From Flavobacteriales bacterium (GTDB taxonomy: Bacteria > Bacteroidota > Bacteroidia > Flavobacteriales > Weeksellaceae), in contig PDSY01000020.1 in NCBI GenBank assembly GCA_002747105.1, forward strand, positions 1 through 52,675: a DNA stretch of 52,675 nucleotides, in the 5' to 3' direction. The notes beneath the pieces were generated by a model. It made no database searches. It was not told where the DNA came from and saw only the letters and a list, made by a program, of their open reading frames with translations. Positions 1-8,146 of the stretch are shown piece after piece. How positions within the stretch are numbered: the first letter of the stretch is position 1; every line of letters begins with the position of its first letter. The translations under genes were made by a program, and so were the position numbers.

Positions 1-801
1 ATCGGTTTTATTCAAATCTATTTTCACTAAATATTGTCCGCCAGTCATTTTTGCCGAAATACTTACTTCCGACACTTTTCCTTTTACGGTTTTGTTTAAT
101 GATTTAATGATAACATCTACTGAAGTTCCTTTTTTAATTTTTGAAATTTCAGATTCAGGAACCATGGCCATCACTTCAAAACCTCCTTGGTTTCCTTCAA
201 TACTTATCAAAGGCATTCCAGGGTTTGCCATTGCTCCTTTATCAATGAATTTTTGGGTTACAACTCCCGAAAATGGAGCCCTAATATTAGCATACGCAAA
301 CTGTGCATTGATTTCGTTACGCATTTGTTTTGCTGCTTCTAAACCTGCTTTTGCCATTTCGTAATGAGCCGTCATATCATCCATTTCCTTTTGAGAAGCA
401 CTCTTTTTACTAAACAAATTTTTAAAACGATTGTAGTCTTTTTGAGCATTTCTAAAACCTGCTTTTGCCTTAATGATATTTGCCTCAACTTGTGCTCTTT
501 TGGCTTTTAAATCGGTGTTATTAATAGATAATAATAATTGTCCTCTATGAACTCTATCGCCTACATTGACATAGATTTTTTGTACATATCCCATCATTCT
601 GGTGCTTAATTCGGCACTATTGGACGCTTGAACTTTACCACTTGCGGTAATAAACGGATTATTGTTATTTCCCCCAATTTCCTGAACTTTTACACCAATT
701 GTTGGACTATTATCTACTACTTGTTTTTTCTTTTCTTTATTTCCACAACTTACGAATAAGGTAAAAGCTGTGATAAGTGCTATACTCTGTATTTTTTTCA
801 T
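1..801 (-). CDS. RND efflux periplasmic adaptor (HlyD/CusB type), lipoprotein, C-terminus outside window
   Basis: The minus strand stays open from the ATG at 801 to the window edge, so only the first 267 residues are visible. The N-terminus is a lipoprotein signal with lipobox FVSC and lipid Cys19, as in RND membrane-fusion proteins. Next come a barrel-sandwich half (GYVQKIYVNVGDRV), an alpha-hairpin of about 80 residues, and the second half with the motif IRAPFSGVV near residue 185. Such adaptors bridge an inner-membrane RND pump to a TolC-like channel. It is third in a run after the TolC-like protein and the copper chaperone (14-bp gap), which suggests metal efflux. The pump is presumably further downstream, outside the window. 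Confidence 0.9.
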   Translation of the reverse strand, partial: MKKIQSIALITAFTLFVSCGNKEKKKQVVDNSPTIGVKVQEIGGNNNNPFITASGKVQASNSAELSTRMMGYVQKIYVNVGDRVHRGQLLLSINNTDLKAKRAQVEANIIKAKAGFRNAQKDYNRFKNLFSKKSASQKEMDDMTAHYEMAKAGLEAAKQMRNEINAQFAYANIRAPFSGVVTQKFIDKGAMANPGMPLISIEGNQGGFEVMAMVPESEISKIKKGTSVDVIIKSLNKTVKGKVSEVSISAKMTGGQYLVKIDLNKTD

Positions 802-815
802 TTGATTTAATTTTA

Positions 816-1079
816 TTAGTTAGATATTTTTCCGACGGCACAACTCACCAATGATTTTGCTTTATGCTTTATCGTATTATTAGTTCCTGATTCTGGATAA
901 CCTAAATCGGCTAATTTTTGTTTCACTTTTTCTATGATTTCATCTTCGGAAGTGGTAAAACTTACTTCGGCGTTTTCTACCGATACCGAAACATCACTTA
1001 CACCTTCTATTTCAGCTATTTTTTTAGTAATTGTACTGGCACAACCGCCACACTTTAAGTTGTCTATAATAATTTTCAT
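816..1079 (-). CDS. Heavy-metal-associated (HMA) domain protein, copper chaperone-like
   Basis: An 87-residue protein with one ferredoxin-like HMA fold. The metal-binding loop is KCGGCAST, with Cys10 and Cys13 forming CxxC. The motif GGCASTITKKIAEIEGV and the following strand-helix pattern match CopZ/Atx1-type chaperones and the N-terminal domains of copper ATPases. The tail of about 20 residues after the fold (ending SCAVGKISN) has one more Cys. It has no signal peptide, so it should act in the cytoplasm. It lies 9 bp after the TolC-like gene and 14 bp before the adaptor, so the three are almost certainly cotranscribed and together point to copper or another soft metal as substrate. Confidence 0.88.
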   Translation of the reverse strand: MKIIIDNLKCGGCASTITKKIAEIEGVSDVSVSVENAEVSFTTSEDEIIEKVKQKLADLGYPESGTNNTIKHKAKSLVSCAVGKISN

Positions 1080-1088
1080 AGTTTTTAT

Positions 1089-2390
1089 TTAGTTTTTTGT
1101 TAAAAATTCGACATAAGATTTTGCATAATTATATTCAAACATCGTTTGATAATATTCTAATTGTTTTTGAGCGTATTTGGTTTCTGCCATTAATAAATCG
1201 GTTGGTTTTTCTAAACCTTCTTTAAAACGATTTTCACGAATACGCAAAGCTTCTTTCGATTGTTTTACGGCTAATTCGGTTAATTCTAATTTGTTGCTCG
1301 CATCAGAAAGCATTCGTTTTGCCTTGTTTAATTCCAACTGACTTTTTGAAACATATTGCTCGTATTCCAATTTTGATTTTTCAAATTCAGCTTGGCTTTT
1401 GTCTAATTTTCCAAAACGCTGTCCTCCTTTAAAAATATCCCATTTTAATTGCACGCCAACCAAATATCCATTAGCATTACCTTGAAAAATTTTATCATCG
1501 TACAACTCGTAACTTCCAAAAGCATTTAAACGAGGTAGAAAAGACATTTTATCTGCCTTGGTCATATCTTCATAGGCTTTTGTAGCGAGCTCCATTGCCT
1601 TAATATCCGAACGGTTGTTTGATACAGAAAGGTTTTCAACACTTAATGTTTCAACATTTAGTTCATCGGTTGGTTGATAAACAATATTTTCGTTTCTGTT
1701 CATTAAAAAAGACAAATAATTTGAAGCATTTTTCACATTACTTTTTGCCGAAAATAACTGATTTTTAATCTCTGTTACACGCACATTCACCAATAACATA
1801 TCAGATTCTTGCATATAACCTTGCTCTAAATTATTTTGAGCCAATTCTTTGTTGGCATTGGCTGTTTTTAAAGCTTTTTTTAATACTTCAACCGCTTTAT
1901 GGGTCAATTGCAACTGCATGTATGCTTTATTAACTTCAAACTCAAGATAGTCTTTTGTTCGTTGGGTTTTTAAACTGGTAGCTTCCATCTTGGTTTTCGC
2001 TGCTTTTCGTTTGTAAAAACCATCAACATTAATTAAAGGTTGCTGAATTTCAATTTTTGTAGCGAAATTTCTTGTACCATCAGGGTCGTTTAATAAAGCA
2101 GGATTAAAATCCGCTTGCGTTAAAATCTCTTGATTTAACTTTGACCCAAACGCCATCAAGGCATTGGTCGTATAAATCCCTGTATGGGAAGCCGTAATAT
2201 TGGGTAAAAAAATGGCTTTGCTTTGGTCATAATCTGCCTGTGCCATTTGAGTTTCTTTACTCGTTATTTGAAGGCTTTGATTGCCTTTCTGTACATTTTT
2301 TAAAACCTCTGCTTTACTTATCGGAACCATTTTTTGTGCCGATATATAACAAGAAGCAAAAAATGCAATAGATAAAAATAATTGTCGCAT
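1089..2390 (-). CDS. TolC family outer membrane efflux protein
   Basis: 433 residues with an N-terminal signal peptide ending near YISAQ. Two long helical repeats are rich in Gln, Ala, Lys and Glu (for example KAMELATKAYEDMTKADKMSFLP, beginning around residue 263), separated by strands such as FGSYELYDD and VGVQLKWDIFKGG. This is the duplicated architecture of TolC/OprM channels, and the length is normal for the family. Three protomers would form the outer-membrane and periplasmic duct for the adaptor encoded downstream. It is first in the minus-strand operon; a TATTTTTG box at 2408-2415 and a small palindrome at 2426-2437 lie just upstream. The substrate is inferred from the copper chaperone neighbour, not from this protein. 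Confidence 0.9.
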   Translation of the reverse strand: MRQLFLSIAFFASCYISAQKMVPISKAEVLKNVQKGNQSLQITSKETQMAQADYDQSKAIFLPNITASHTGIYTTNALMAFGSKLNQEILTQADFNPALLNDPDGTRNFATKIEIQQPLINVDGFYKRKAAKTKMEATSLKTQRTKDYLEFEVNKAYMQLQLTHKAVEVLKKALKTANANKELAQNNLEQGYMQESDMLLVNVRVTEIKNQLFSAKSNVKNASNYLSFLMNRNENIVYQPTDELNVETLSVENLSVSNNRSDIKAMELATKAYEDMTKADKMSFLPRLNAFGSYELYDDKIFQGNANGYLVGVQLKWDIFKGGQRFGKLDKSQAEFEKSKLEYEQYVSKSQLELNKAKRMLSDASNKLELTELAVKQSKEALRIRENRFKEGLEKPTDLLMAETKYAQKQLEYYQTMFEYNYAKSYVEFLTKN

Positions 2391-2407
2391 ATGTTATAAA
2401 TTTTCGG

Positions 2408-2437
2408 CAAAAATAGATTGAGAAATGACAAATGTCA
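2408..2437 (-). promoter_or_regulatory. Putative promoter box and palindromic operator of the efflux operon
   Basis: On the minus strand a TATTTTTG box (2408-2415) fits the Bacteroidota -7 consensus TAnnTTTG, 18 bp before the TolC-like ATG. Just upstream lies the dyad TGACA-TT-TGTCA (2426-2437), placed where a repressor or metal sensor could act. A -33 TTG at the usual distance is not clear; one falls inside the dyad with a 13-bp spacer. The operator role is inference. Confidence 0.4.
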
Positions 2438-2480
2438 GTTACCGATGTTACACACACGAAAAGTTTTTGTTTTTAAAGCA

Positions 2481-2516
2481 AAAAAAAATCACCTAAAAAT
2501 AATTTTAGGCGATTTT
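2481..2516 (-). terminator. Rho-independent terminator after the NlpE-like gene
   Basis: On the minus strand a stem of AAAATCGCCTAAAA pairs with TTTTAGGTGATTTT around a short loop and is followed by a run of T. It sits 25 bp past the stop of the NlpE-like gene. The stem shares ATCACCTAAA with the terminator at 12656-12690. Confidence 0.8.
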
Positions 2517-2540
2517 CACTTTATATTCAAGTGGTATCAT

Positions 2541-3782
2541 TTACTTTTTTGCTTCTTTCCACCACAAGATAAAACTATCTACTTGAGCATCCACAGGGAT
2601 TTTATCTTCATTAACTGATTTTGTTTCTTCATTCCACCAACCCTCTTGTAGTTTGGTTTTAGCAATACTAAAATTGGCATTCATTTCATTTACAATCAAT
2701 ACAATATGCTCTCTTGTTGGTTCAATTTTCGTAATAGTATACGCATTTTTGATATCGCCATAAGTAGATTTAGAATTGATTCCTTTATCGGTTCTAAAGA
2801 AAGGAGTGTGGATTAAAACACGATTGATTTTTTGATGAACATCAGCGGTATCTTTTGGAGTTACTGTAAAAAGAGGTTGGCTGTTAGTACCGAATATTTG
2901 ATAGTCATCATATACATCCTCTTTAAACTCTCCATGTCCTATTTTCTTTTCGATTTGGGCATTAGGTAATGTTTGTAAGACCTCTGCAATAGTATTCTGA
3001 TTGGTGAAACGACCAATACTATTTGCTGTAACCTCGTTTTTAATGTACTGACCTGCTAATGAACTTCCGCCACTACAGTAAAACATCATTTTAGCTCGTT
3101 CTTCAAAATTTTTAGTAAAGACTTCCACACCTAAATTATCGTGTGATGGAGCGATGTACATTAGGATTTCTTTGTTGTCTTCATGAGCGATATTCACCCA
3201 AAGTGTATCATTTTTGATATTTCCTATACCAGAAAAATGACAGTTTTCCTTATCCTTAACTTTCGATGCAGAGAAAACGACTTCGTAATTTTTTTCTTTG
3301 GGCTGTATAGAAAGCCTTTGGAAGTATTCTCCTTTTTTATCGTTATAAGTTTCATATTGACCTTGATAATCAAACTTTTTTTGTTTTTTTAACAAATAGA
3401 AACTTGCCAATTCACCTGTATTAGGTTTTAAATCATTACCCAAAAGCGTTAATGCACTTTCACCTACAGCAAAATGGATGGGTTGATCATTTTCCTGAAT
3501 GGTTAGAATATTTTCTTTTATCGTATAGTTTCCTTTGTGTACAAAACGCCCGTCTTTTTTACCTAAATAGACGGTTTCATAACGAAAGGTTTTATCGGTA
3601 TTCAATGTTAATGAAACCTGAATTCCACTACAATCCGCACAAGGATAAGTACCTTTATAAACGCCTTCGTAATTTAAGGCGTATTCTGCAGAATGTTCAT
3701 CGGTTTTGGGTTGTTTATCTTTATTGGGATTACACGCCACGAAAGATAGTGAGATAAGTAATAAATAAGCTATTTTTTTCAT
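2541..3782 (-). CDS. NlpE-type lipoprotein with long C-terminal extension
   Basis: 413 residues. The lipoprotein signal ends in FVAC with lipid Cys17. Residues about 38-135 match the NlpE N-terminal domain: GVYKGTYPCADCSG contains the CxxC pair Cys48/Cys51, followed by beta strands ending LTLLGNDLKP. E. coli NlpE is an outer-membrane lipoprotein linked to copper tolerance and surface sensing through Cpx. The remaining 275 residues are not part of NlpE. The section after about 250 (IGRFTNQNTIAEVLQTLP onward) reads as a separate periplasmic domain, perhaps like DUF1131, but I am unsure. It starts 10 bp after the FabH-like gene, so it is probably cotranscribed with it. The copper efflux operon follows on the same strand behind a terminator. 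Confidence 0.75.
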   Translation of the reverse strand: MKKIAYLLLISLSFVACNPNKDKQPKTDEHSAEYALNYEGVYKGTYPCADCSGIQVSLTLNTDKTFRYETVYLGKKDGRFVHKGNYTIKENILTIQENDQPIHFAVGESALTLLGNDLKPNTGELASFYLLKKQKKFDYQGQYETYNDKKGEYFQRLSIQPKEKNYEVVFSASKVKDKENCHFSGIGNIKNDTLWVNIAHEDNKEILMYIAPSHDNLGVEVFTKNFEERAKMMFYCSGGSSLAGQYIKNEVTANSIGRFTNQNTIAEVLQTLPNAQIEKKIGHGEFKEDVYDDYQIFGTNSQPLFTVTPKDTADVHQKINRVLIHTPFFRTDKGINSKSTYGDIKNAYTITKIEPTREHIVLIVNEMNANFSIAKTKLQEGWWNEETKSVNEDKIPVDAQVDSFILWWKEAKK

Positions 3783-3792
3783 TGGTTAAGTA

Positions 3793-4866
3793 TTAAACAT
3801 TAAATTTATAAATAATCGCATTGATATTCATTCCTGCACCTACGGAAGTAAAGATAATATTCCCTTTTGATTGAAAAGAATGTCCTTCCATTTTTCCTTT
3901 TCTGATAAGGTCAAACATTGTAGGAACGGTCGCCACAGAAGAATTTCCAAACTCCTGAATAGTCATTGGTGCTATACTGTCGTCATATTCTTTTATGCCA
4001 TAGAGTTTCATCAATCGGTTAATAATAGCATGATCCATTTTGGCATTCGCTTGATGAATCAGTATTTTATCAATATCTTCAATGGAAAGATTGGCGTCGT
4101 CTATGGTTTGTTTGATAGCATCAGGAACATTATTCAAGGCGTATTGATAGATTTTTCGACCTTGCATTCTAATGTATAATTTTCCTCTATCTTCATCTTT
4201 CTTAAGCGAGTGACTATTGATTAAATAATTAATTTCTTCTCCGTTATCACAAATCGTATTATGGGTAATGATTCCCACATTTTCTTCTTCTGTTGCTTGT
4301 ACCACTACAGCCGCAGCACCATCTGCGAAAATCATTTTATTTCTATCGTAAGGGTCGGTTACTCTACTTAAAGTCTCTGCACCAATTACTAAAATATTTC
4401 GAGCTACTTTGGCTTTAATTAGATTATCGGCTAAAATCATTCCTTCTACCCAACCTGGGCAACCGAAAATCATATCATAATTTTTACATTTTCTATTTTT
4501 AATGCCTAAAAGATGTTTTACTTTGGTGGACATACTCGGCATAAAGTCCAAAACACCATTGGTTTTCACATCTCCAAAATTGCTGGCATAAATGATATAG
4601 TCTAAACTTTCAGGGTCTATTTTAGCATCTTCGATGGCTCTTTTGGCTGCTTCGTAACCTATTTGGGAATTGGATTGGTCGTCGTTGATGTATCTCCTTT
4701 CCTTAATTTCTGTAATATCTACAAATTTCTCTATGATTTCTGCAGTGGGTTTATCTGTGATTTTCTCTCCGCTTTCGGTATAAAATTCGGTTTCTAAAAA
4801 GTAATCTCCGTTTATTTTTCTTTCAGGCAAATAAGAACCTGAACCTATGATAATTGTATTCGGCAT
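3793..4866 (-). CDS. 3-oxoacyl-ACP synthase III family protein (FabH-like)
   Basis: 357 residues with the thiolase-fold triad: Cys136 in IFGCPGWVEG, His271 in IHQANAKMD and Asn308 in EFGNSSVATVP. This Cys-His-Asn triad defines KAS III enzymes, which condense acyl-CoA with malonyl-ACP. It is 20-40 residues longer than housekeeping FabH, mainly through an N-terminal insertion around residues 20-45 (FLETEFYTESGEKITDKP). It may therefore be one of the FabH paralogues common in Flavobacteriia rather than the main initiator. There is no fatty acid gene cluster around it. The TAAATTTG box at 4893-4900 on the minus strand is a plausible promoter. Confidence 0.85.
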   Translation of the reverse strand: MPNTIIIGSGSYLPERKINGDYFLETEFYTESGEKITDKPTAEIIEKFVDITEIKERRYINDDQSNSQIGYEAAKRAIEDAKIDPESLDYIIYASNFGDVKTNGVLDFMPSMSTKVKHLLGIKNRKCKNYDMIFGCPGWVEGMILADNLIKAKVARNILVIGAETLSRVTDPYDRNKMIFADGAAAVVVQATEEENVGIITHNTICDNGEEINYLINSHSLKKDEDRGKLYIRMQGRKIYQYALNNVPDAIKQTIDDANLSIEDIDKILIHQANAKMDHAIINRLMKLYGIKEYDDSIAPMTIQEFGNSSVATVPTMFDLIRKGKMEGHSFQSKGNIIFTSVGAGMNINAIIYKFNV

Positions 4867-4892
4867 TTTTTCTTTTATAAAAAATTAGACTG

Positions 4893-4900
4893 CAAATTTA
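4893..4900 (-). promoter_or_regulatory. -7 box (TAAATTTG) of the FabH-like gene
   Basis: It matches TAnnTTTG on the minus strand 26 bp before the ATG at 4866. I find no TTG -33 element at the expected spacing, so this is a half-supported promoter. Confidence 0.4.
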
Positions 4901-5058
4901 AGAATTAAAATTTATATGGGATAATTTGATGAAATACGAATGCTGGAATTCGTAATAAGCGATTGTAAAATAGTTCATTAAAAAAGAAAAGTTGTTTGTT
5001 TTTTTACCTTTATCACTAAAGAAGGTAGATTTTCCTGTATTAGAATTAAAATTATTAT

Positions 5059-5066
5059 TAAATTTG
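5059..5066 (+). promoter_or_regulatory. -7 box (TAAATTTG) of the plus-strand gene at 5084
   Basis: It matches TAnnTTTG 17 bp before the ATG at 5084 and is the plus-strand half of a divergent promoter region at 4867-5083. No clear -33 TTG is seen. Confidence 0.4.
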
Positions 5067-5083
5067 CAGAAATTAGAGTCAGA

Positions 5084-5653
5084 ATGAAAAATAACGCTTC
5101 ACTTAAAGGATTGATTATTTCGGCTTTGGCATTTGTAGGTGCTTTTGCCATTTATTTTTTCTTTTTAGCTAAAGAAAATTATTATTTGGTGGACAACCCA
5201 ACCCCCGATACTTATTATTTTAAGATTAATGACGGGAAAGAGAAAATCATTGCAGGAGGGCAATCATTACAAGTGGATTTGAAAAAAGGAAAAAACGATA
5301 TTAAAGTTTTTGATGCCGAAAAAAAACTCATCTATGATTCTATTTTTGAAGTGAAGAAAATCAGAGGACTTGTGAATATTGCTCATCAAGATTATTATAT
5401 TCACACTCAATATTATGGATATAATTTAGACCGAGATTCTTTAATCATGAGTTTAGGGAAGACCAAAATTGATGATAAATTGTATTTAGGAGCTCCCAAA
5501 AAAATGAGCAAACTATATTCTGATGACTTTTATTATAATATAGATGAAGATTATGATAAACTCATTAAAAATATTCAAAAGGTAGAATCTCGAACCAAAA
5601 TTTTTAGAAAACAAGATTTTTTAAATTATTATTCCAATTATTATAAACTATAA
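5084..5653 (+). CDS. Membrane-anchored hypothetical protein
   Basis: 189 residues. Residues 8-28 (LKGLIISALAFVGAFAIYFF) form one membrane anchor with a basic cytoplasmic start. The rest is a polar, Tyr- and Lys-rich domain that should lie in the periplasm. Its first part (FKINDGKEKIIAGGQSLQVDLKKGKNDIKVFD) looks like a small beta sandwich. I do not recognise a family. The stop is 9 bp before the MenG start, and MenG and PorT follow closely, so the three probably form one transcript. PorT is an outer-membrane secretion protein, so an envelope role is conceivable but is only inferred from position. Confidence 0.7.
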   Translation: MKNNASLKGLIISALAFVGAFAIYFFFLAKENYYLVDNPTPDTYYFKINDGKEKIIAGGQSLQVDLKKGKNDIKVFDAEKKLIYDSIFEVKKIRGLVNIAHQDYYIHTQYYGYNLDRDSLIMSLGKTKIDDKLYLGAPKKMSKLYSDDFYYNIDEDYDKLIKNIQKVESRTKIFRKQDFLNYYSNYYKL

Positions 5654-5662
5654 ATCAACGAT

Positions 5663-6382
5663 TTGAAAGAAGTAAAACCTTATAACAGAGAAGATGGCAA
5701 AAAACGCCAAGTAGAGGATATGTTCGACGATATCGCTCCAAAATACGATATGTTGAACCATTTATTGTCTGTAAGAATAGACCATCTTTGGCGAAAAAAA
5801 CTTGTGAAGTGGCTGAAAAAGGATAATCCAAAAGAAGTGTTAGATGTGGCAACAGGAACTGGCGATTTAGCCATTGCGATTCAAAAAGGAACAAAATCTA
5901 AAGTTTTTGGATTAGATTTATCACAAAAAATGCTTGATTATGGTATTATTAAAATAAAAAAGCTTAACTTAGACGGCGAAATTTCTATGCAAAAGGGAGA
6001 TGCGGAAAATTTACCATTTGATGATAATAGATTTGATGGCGTTTCTGTGGCTTTTGGGGTAAGGAATTTCGAGGATTTGGAAAAAGGTCTTTCGGAGCTG
6101 AGGAGAGTAGTCAAGGAGGATAAGAGCGTTTATATTTTAGAATTCTCCAAGGTAGAGGGTGTTTTAGCACCTATTTTTAACTTCTATTTTAAAAATATTT
6201 TACCTGCCATTGGAAAAATGCTTTCTAATAATCACGCTGCTTATACTTATTTACCAGATTCGGTAGATGCTTTTCCTTACGGAGAAAAAATGAAAAGTAT
6301 ATTAAAGAATATAGGATTTAAAAAAGTAGAATATAAAAAAGTAAGTTTTGGCATTGCCACGATTTATAAAGCAACTAAATAA
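5663..6382 (+). CDS. menG: Demethylmenaquinone methyltransferase (MenG/UbiE)
   Basis: 239 residues. The SAM-binding motif LDVATGTGDLAIAI lies at about residues 56-69, and DMFDDIAPKYDMLNHLLS near the N-terminus is the UbiE/MenG signature. LYILEFSKVE-like and DAFPYGEKM segments toward the C-terminus also fit. The start is a TTG at 5663. The next Met would remove the conserved KPYNREDGKKRQVEDM lead, so TTG is preferred. The enzyme methylates demethylmenaquinone to menaquinone, the quinone of these bacteria. Two more menaquinone genes lie at 19.7-21.1 kb. It is followed after 2 bp by porT, an order I associate with other flavobacteria. Confidence 0.93.
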   Translation: MKEVKPYNREDGKKRQVEDMFDDIAPKYDMLNHLLSVRIDHLWRKKLVKWLKKDNPKEVLDVATGTGDLAIAIQKGTKSKVFGLDLSQKMLDYGIIKIKKLNLDGEISMQKGDAENLPFDDNRFDGVSVAFGVRNFEDLEKGLSELRRVVKEDKSVYILEFSKVEGVLAPIFNFYFKNILPAIGKMLSNNHAAYTYLPDSVDAFPYGEKMKSILKNIGFKKVEYKKVSFGIATIYKATK

Positions 6383-6384
6383 TT

Positions 6385-7167
6385 ATGAATAAATTTTTTA
6401 CTAAAACGGTAGCATTATTAGCAATAGGTCTTTCGACATTAGCAAATGCACAATTCAACAACAAAAATCGTATAGAAAAATTACAAGAATTTGATTTCCA
6501 GAAGTTCAGTTGGGGGTTTTACCTCAATGGTTCGGTTTACGATTATAAACTGGTACTGCACCCAAGGTACGGAATGGAAAATGATAAAAATCTCGTTAGT
6601 AGTAAAGCAAGTATAGGATTTGGAGCAGGGTTAATAGGGAAGATGCGTATCAATGATCATATCGATTTAAGAATAGAACCAGGTTTACAATTTGTGGAGA
6701 GAGAACTGAGGTTTGATACTCAATCTAATGACCAATATAGTGCAGGAAGTATTTCTAATGAACCTTTTACACCGCTTCAACTTTCCGAAAGTGATAAAAT
6801 ACGAAAAGTAAAATCTACTTATTTGGATGTTCCTGTATTAGCGGAGTTTCACGGAAGAAGATGGTATAACTCTAGACCTTATGTGGCAGGTGGGGTTAAT
6901 TATATTCTTAATCTACAATCTAAATCCAATAGTAAAGATGATAATTTACAGGGCGTTTATCGTTCTGCTACGCATAATTTTGCTTGGACCGCAGAGATGG
7001 GAGTTCAGTTTTATTTCAATAAATTCAAATTTACACCAGCCATTAGAGGGACGTTTTTCTTGAATAATGAGACGGTGAAGGACAATTCAGGAACACCACC
7101 TTATTGGGCAAAATCCTTGGCGAAAGCACAAACTAGAGCCATTATGTTGGTGCTGAAATTTGAGTAA
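6385..7167 (+). CDS. porT: PorT family outer membrane protein of the type IX secretion system
   Basis: 260 residues with a signal peptide ending NANAQ (about residue 23) and then alternating strands of an eight-stranded outer-membrane barrel: FSWGFYLNGSVYDYKLVL, SIGFGAGLIGKMRINDHIDL, YVAGGVNYILNL, FAWTAEMGVQFYF. Length and the position immediately after menG match PorT/SprT of gliding Bacteroidota, which is needed for export of type IX secretion substrates. Weak sequence conservation in barrels leaves a small chance that it is another PorT-like beta-barrel. A strong terminator follows at 7195-7233. Confidence 0.85.
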   Translation: MNKFFTKTVALLAIGLSTLANAQFNNKNRIEKLQEFDFQKFSWGFYLNGSVYDYKLVLHPRYGMENDKNLVSSKASIGFGAGLIGKMRINDHIDLRIEPGLQFVERELRFDTQSNDQYSAGSISNEPFTPLQLSESDKIRKVKSTYLDVPVLAEFHGRRWYNSRPYVAGGVNYILNLQSKSNSKDDNLQGVYRSATHNFAWTAEMGVQFYFNKFKFTPAIRGTFFLNNETVKDNSGTPPYWAKSLAKAQTRAIMLVLKFE

Positions 7168-7194
7168 TATTTCACATTGATAAGTAAATAAATA

Positions 7195-7233
7195 AAAAGT
7201 CCATTTGAAAAACAAAATTCAAGTGGACTTTTT
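7195..7233 (+). terminator. Rho-independent terminator after porT
   Basis: AAAAAGTCCA-TTGAA pairs with TTCAAGTGGACTTTTT around an A-rich loop, giving a long stem with U-runs on both sides. It closes the 5084-7167 transcription unit. Confidence 0.85.
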
Positions 7234-7330
7234 GCTTAAAGTCTTTGATAATCAGTGTTTTTGTATTTGTGTTTGTTTTTTGTCATAAAAAAAACTTTAA
7301 ACTTATACTTTAAGTAAAGATTAATTTTTA

Positions 7331-7338
7331 TATTTTTG
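7331..7338 (+). promoter_or_regulatory. -7 box (TATTTTTG) of the coiled-coil/zapA unit
   Basis: It fits TAnnTTTG, 29 bp before the ATG at 7368 and after the porT terminator. No -33 TTG is visible. Confidence 0.4.
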
Positions 7339-7367
7339 TACGAAAGTTAGAATTAAAGAACTTTGAT

Positions 7368-7670
7368 ATGCTTAAAGATGTAGAGAGTAATTTTTCCGAA
7401 TTAGAAAATAAAATTGTTATTCTACAGAGGAATTTCAAAAGGATTTCGGAAGATTATAAAATATTAAGTGAGGATTATCAGGTTCTTAAAAATAAATATG
7501 AAGAGGAAAAAAAGAACAATAGAATATTAGCAGAAGAAAATAAAAATACAAAATTGCATTCAGCAATTGCAGGCAATCCAGAGCATAATAGGTTGATGAA
7601 AAACCATATCAATAGGCTCATTAAAGAAGTGGATTTCTGTATTGCTCAAATTCAAAATAACGGATTGTAA
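7368..7670 (+). CDS. Short coiled-coil protein cotranscribed with zapA
   Basis: 100 residues. Residues 1-60 are almost pure heptad coiled coil rich in Glu, Lys, Asn and Leu (LENKIVILQRNFKRISEDYKIL), without signal or membrane segment. The C-terminal 30 residues (LMKNHINRLIKEVDFCIAQI) form a separate amphipathic helix. Its stop overlaps the zapA start by one base (TAATG), so the two are translationally coupled. Position and shape suggest a division-associated partner of ZapA, comparable to ZapB in form. No sequence family is certain to me, so the role is inferred. Confidence 0.75.
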   Translation: MLKDVESNFSELENKIVILQRNFKRISEDYKILSEDYQVLKNKYEEEKKNNRILAEENKNTKLHSAIAGNPEHNRLMKNHINRLIKEVDFCIAQIQNNGL

Positions 7671-7951
7671 TGGAGACGAGAAGGATTAATATCAAGATAG
7701 CAGGAAGAGCTTATCCGTTGAATGTGCCTGTTGATGAAGAGGAAACTCTCAGGAAAGTTGGCAATGAAATAGAGATGATGATAAAAGAATTTGAGAAAAA
7801 CTTCGATGTTAAAGATAAACAAGATGTATTGGCGATGTGTGCCTTGAAATTAGGAACAAATGCCCAAGTTTATGCCCAGAAACATCAGCAAAGTATTCAA
7901 AGCATTAATAAAAGGCTTAAGGATTGTAGCCAGTTATTAGACGACGCTTAA
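7670..7951 (+). CDS. zapA: Cell division protein ZapA
   Basis: 93 residues. It opens RRINIKIAGRAYPLNVPVDEEETLRKVGNEI, the ZapA globular head pattern (xIxIxGrxYxlxvxxxEEexLRk). The rest is a helix for the dimer/tetramer coil, with a conserved DVLAMCALKLG segment. ZapA binds and cross-links FtsZ filaments in the cytosol. It overlaps the preceding coiled-coil gene by one base. A 6S-like RNA follows within 35 bp; zapA is also next to the 6S RNA gene in E. coli. Confidence 0.9.
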   Translation: METRRINIKIAGRAYPLNVPVDEEETLRKVGNEIEMMIKEFEKNFDVKDKQDVLAMCALKLGTNAQVYAQKHQQSIQSINKRLKDCSQLLDDA

Positions 7952-7984
7952 TATTTTTGTTCTTTAAAACAAGATAAATATTTA

Positions 7985-8146
7985 CCTACAATAATTCTAA
8001 CACATTAAGTAAACTCAACGCTTATATTATTACCGAGTAAAAGTCCATTCTATGGCGTGCCGTTTTTTACGGATTACAGAAAATGGAAATCAGCTCAAAT
8101 CGTGTTGATTAGGAGTTTACTCTTAATACTTAAGAATTGTTGTAGG
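7985..8146 (+). ncRNA. ssrS: Probable 6S RNA (6S-Flavo type)
   Basis: The 236 bp between zapA and the RNase Y gene fold into a long rod. The closing arm CCTACAATAATTCT (7985-7998) pairs with AGAATTGTTGTAGG (8133-8146). Inside it ATTAAGTAAACTC pairs with GAGTTTACTCTTAAT. CAACGC pairs with CGTGTTG, with a large bubble beyond. CCATT...AATGG and CCG-TTTTTTA-CGG close the apical end. A double-stranded rod with a central open bubble is the 6S RNA shape that mimics an open promoter and holds RNA polymerase. The place after zapA agrees with E. coli. A TATTTTTG box at 7952-7959 could drive it, though the exact 5' end is uncertain. I have no covariance score. Confidence 0.72.

Noticed and set aside
92..364. 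A 90-codon plus-strand ORF at the window start
   Set aside because: It lies antisense to the HlyD-type adaptor, whose minus-strand translation shows clear family motifs.
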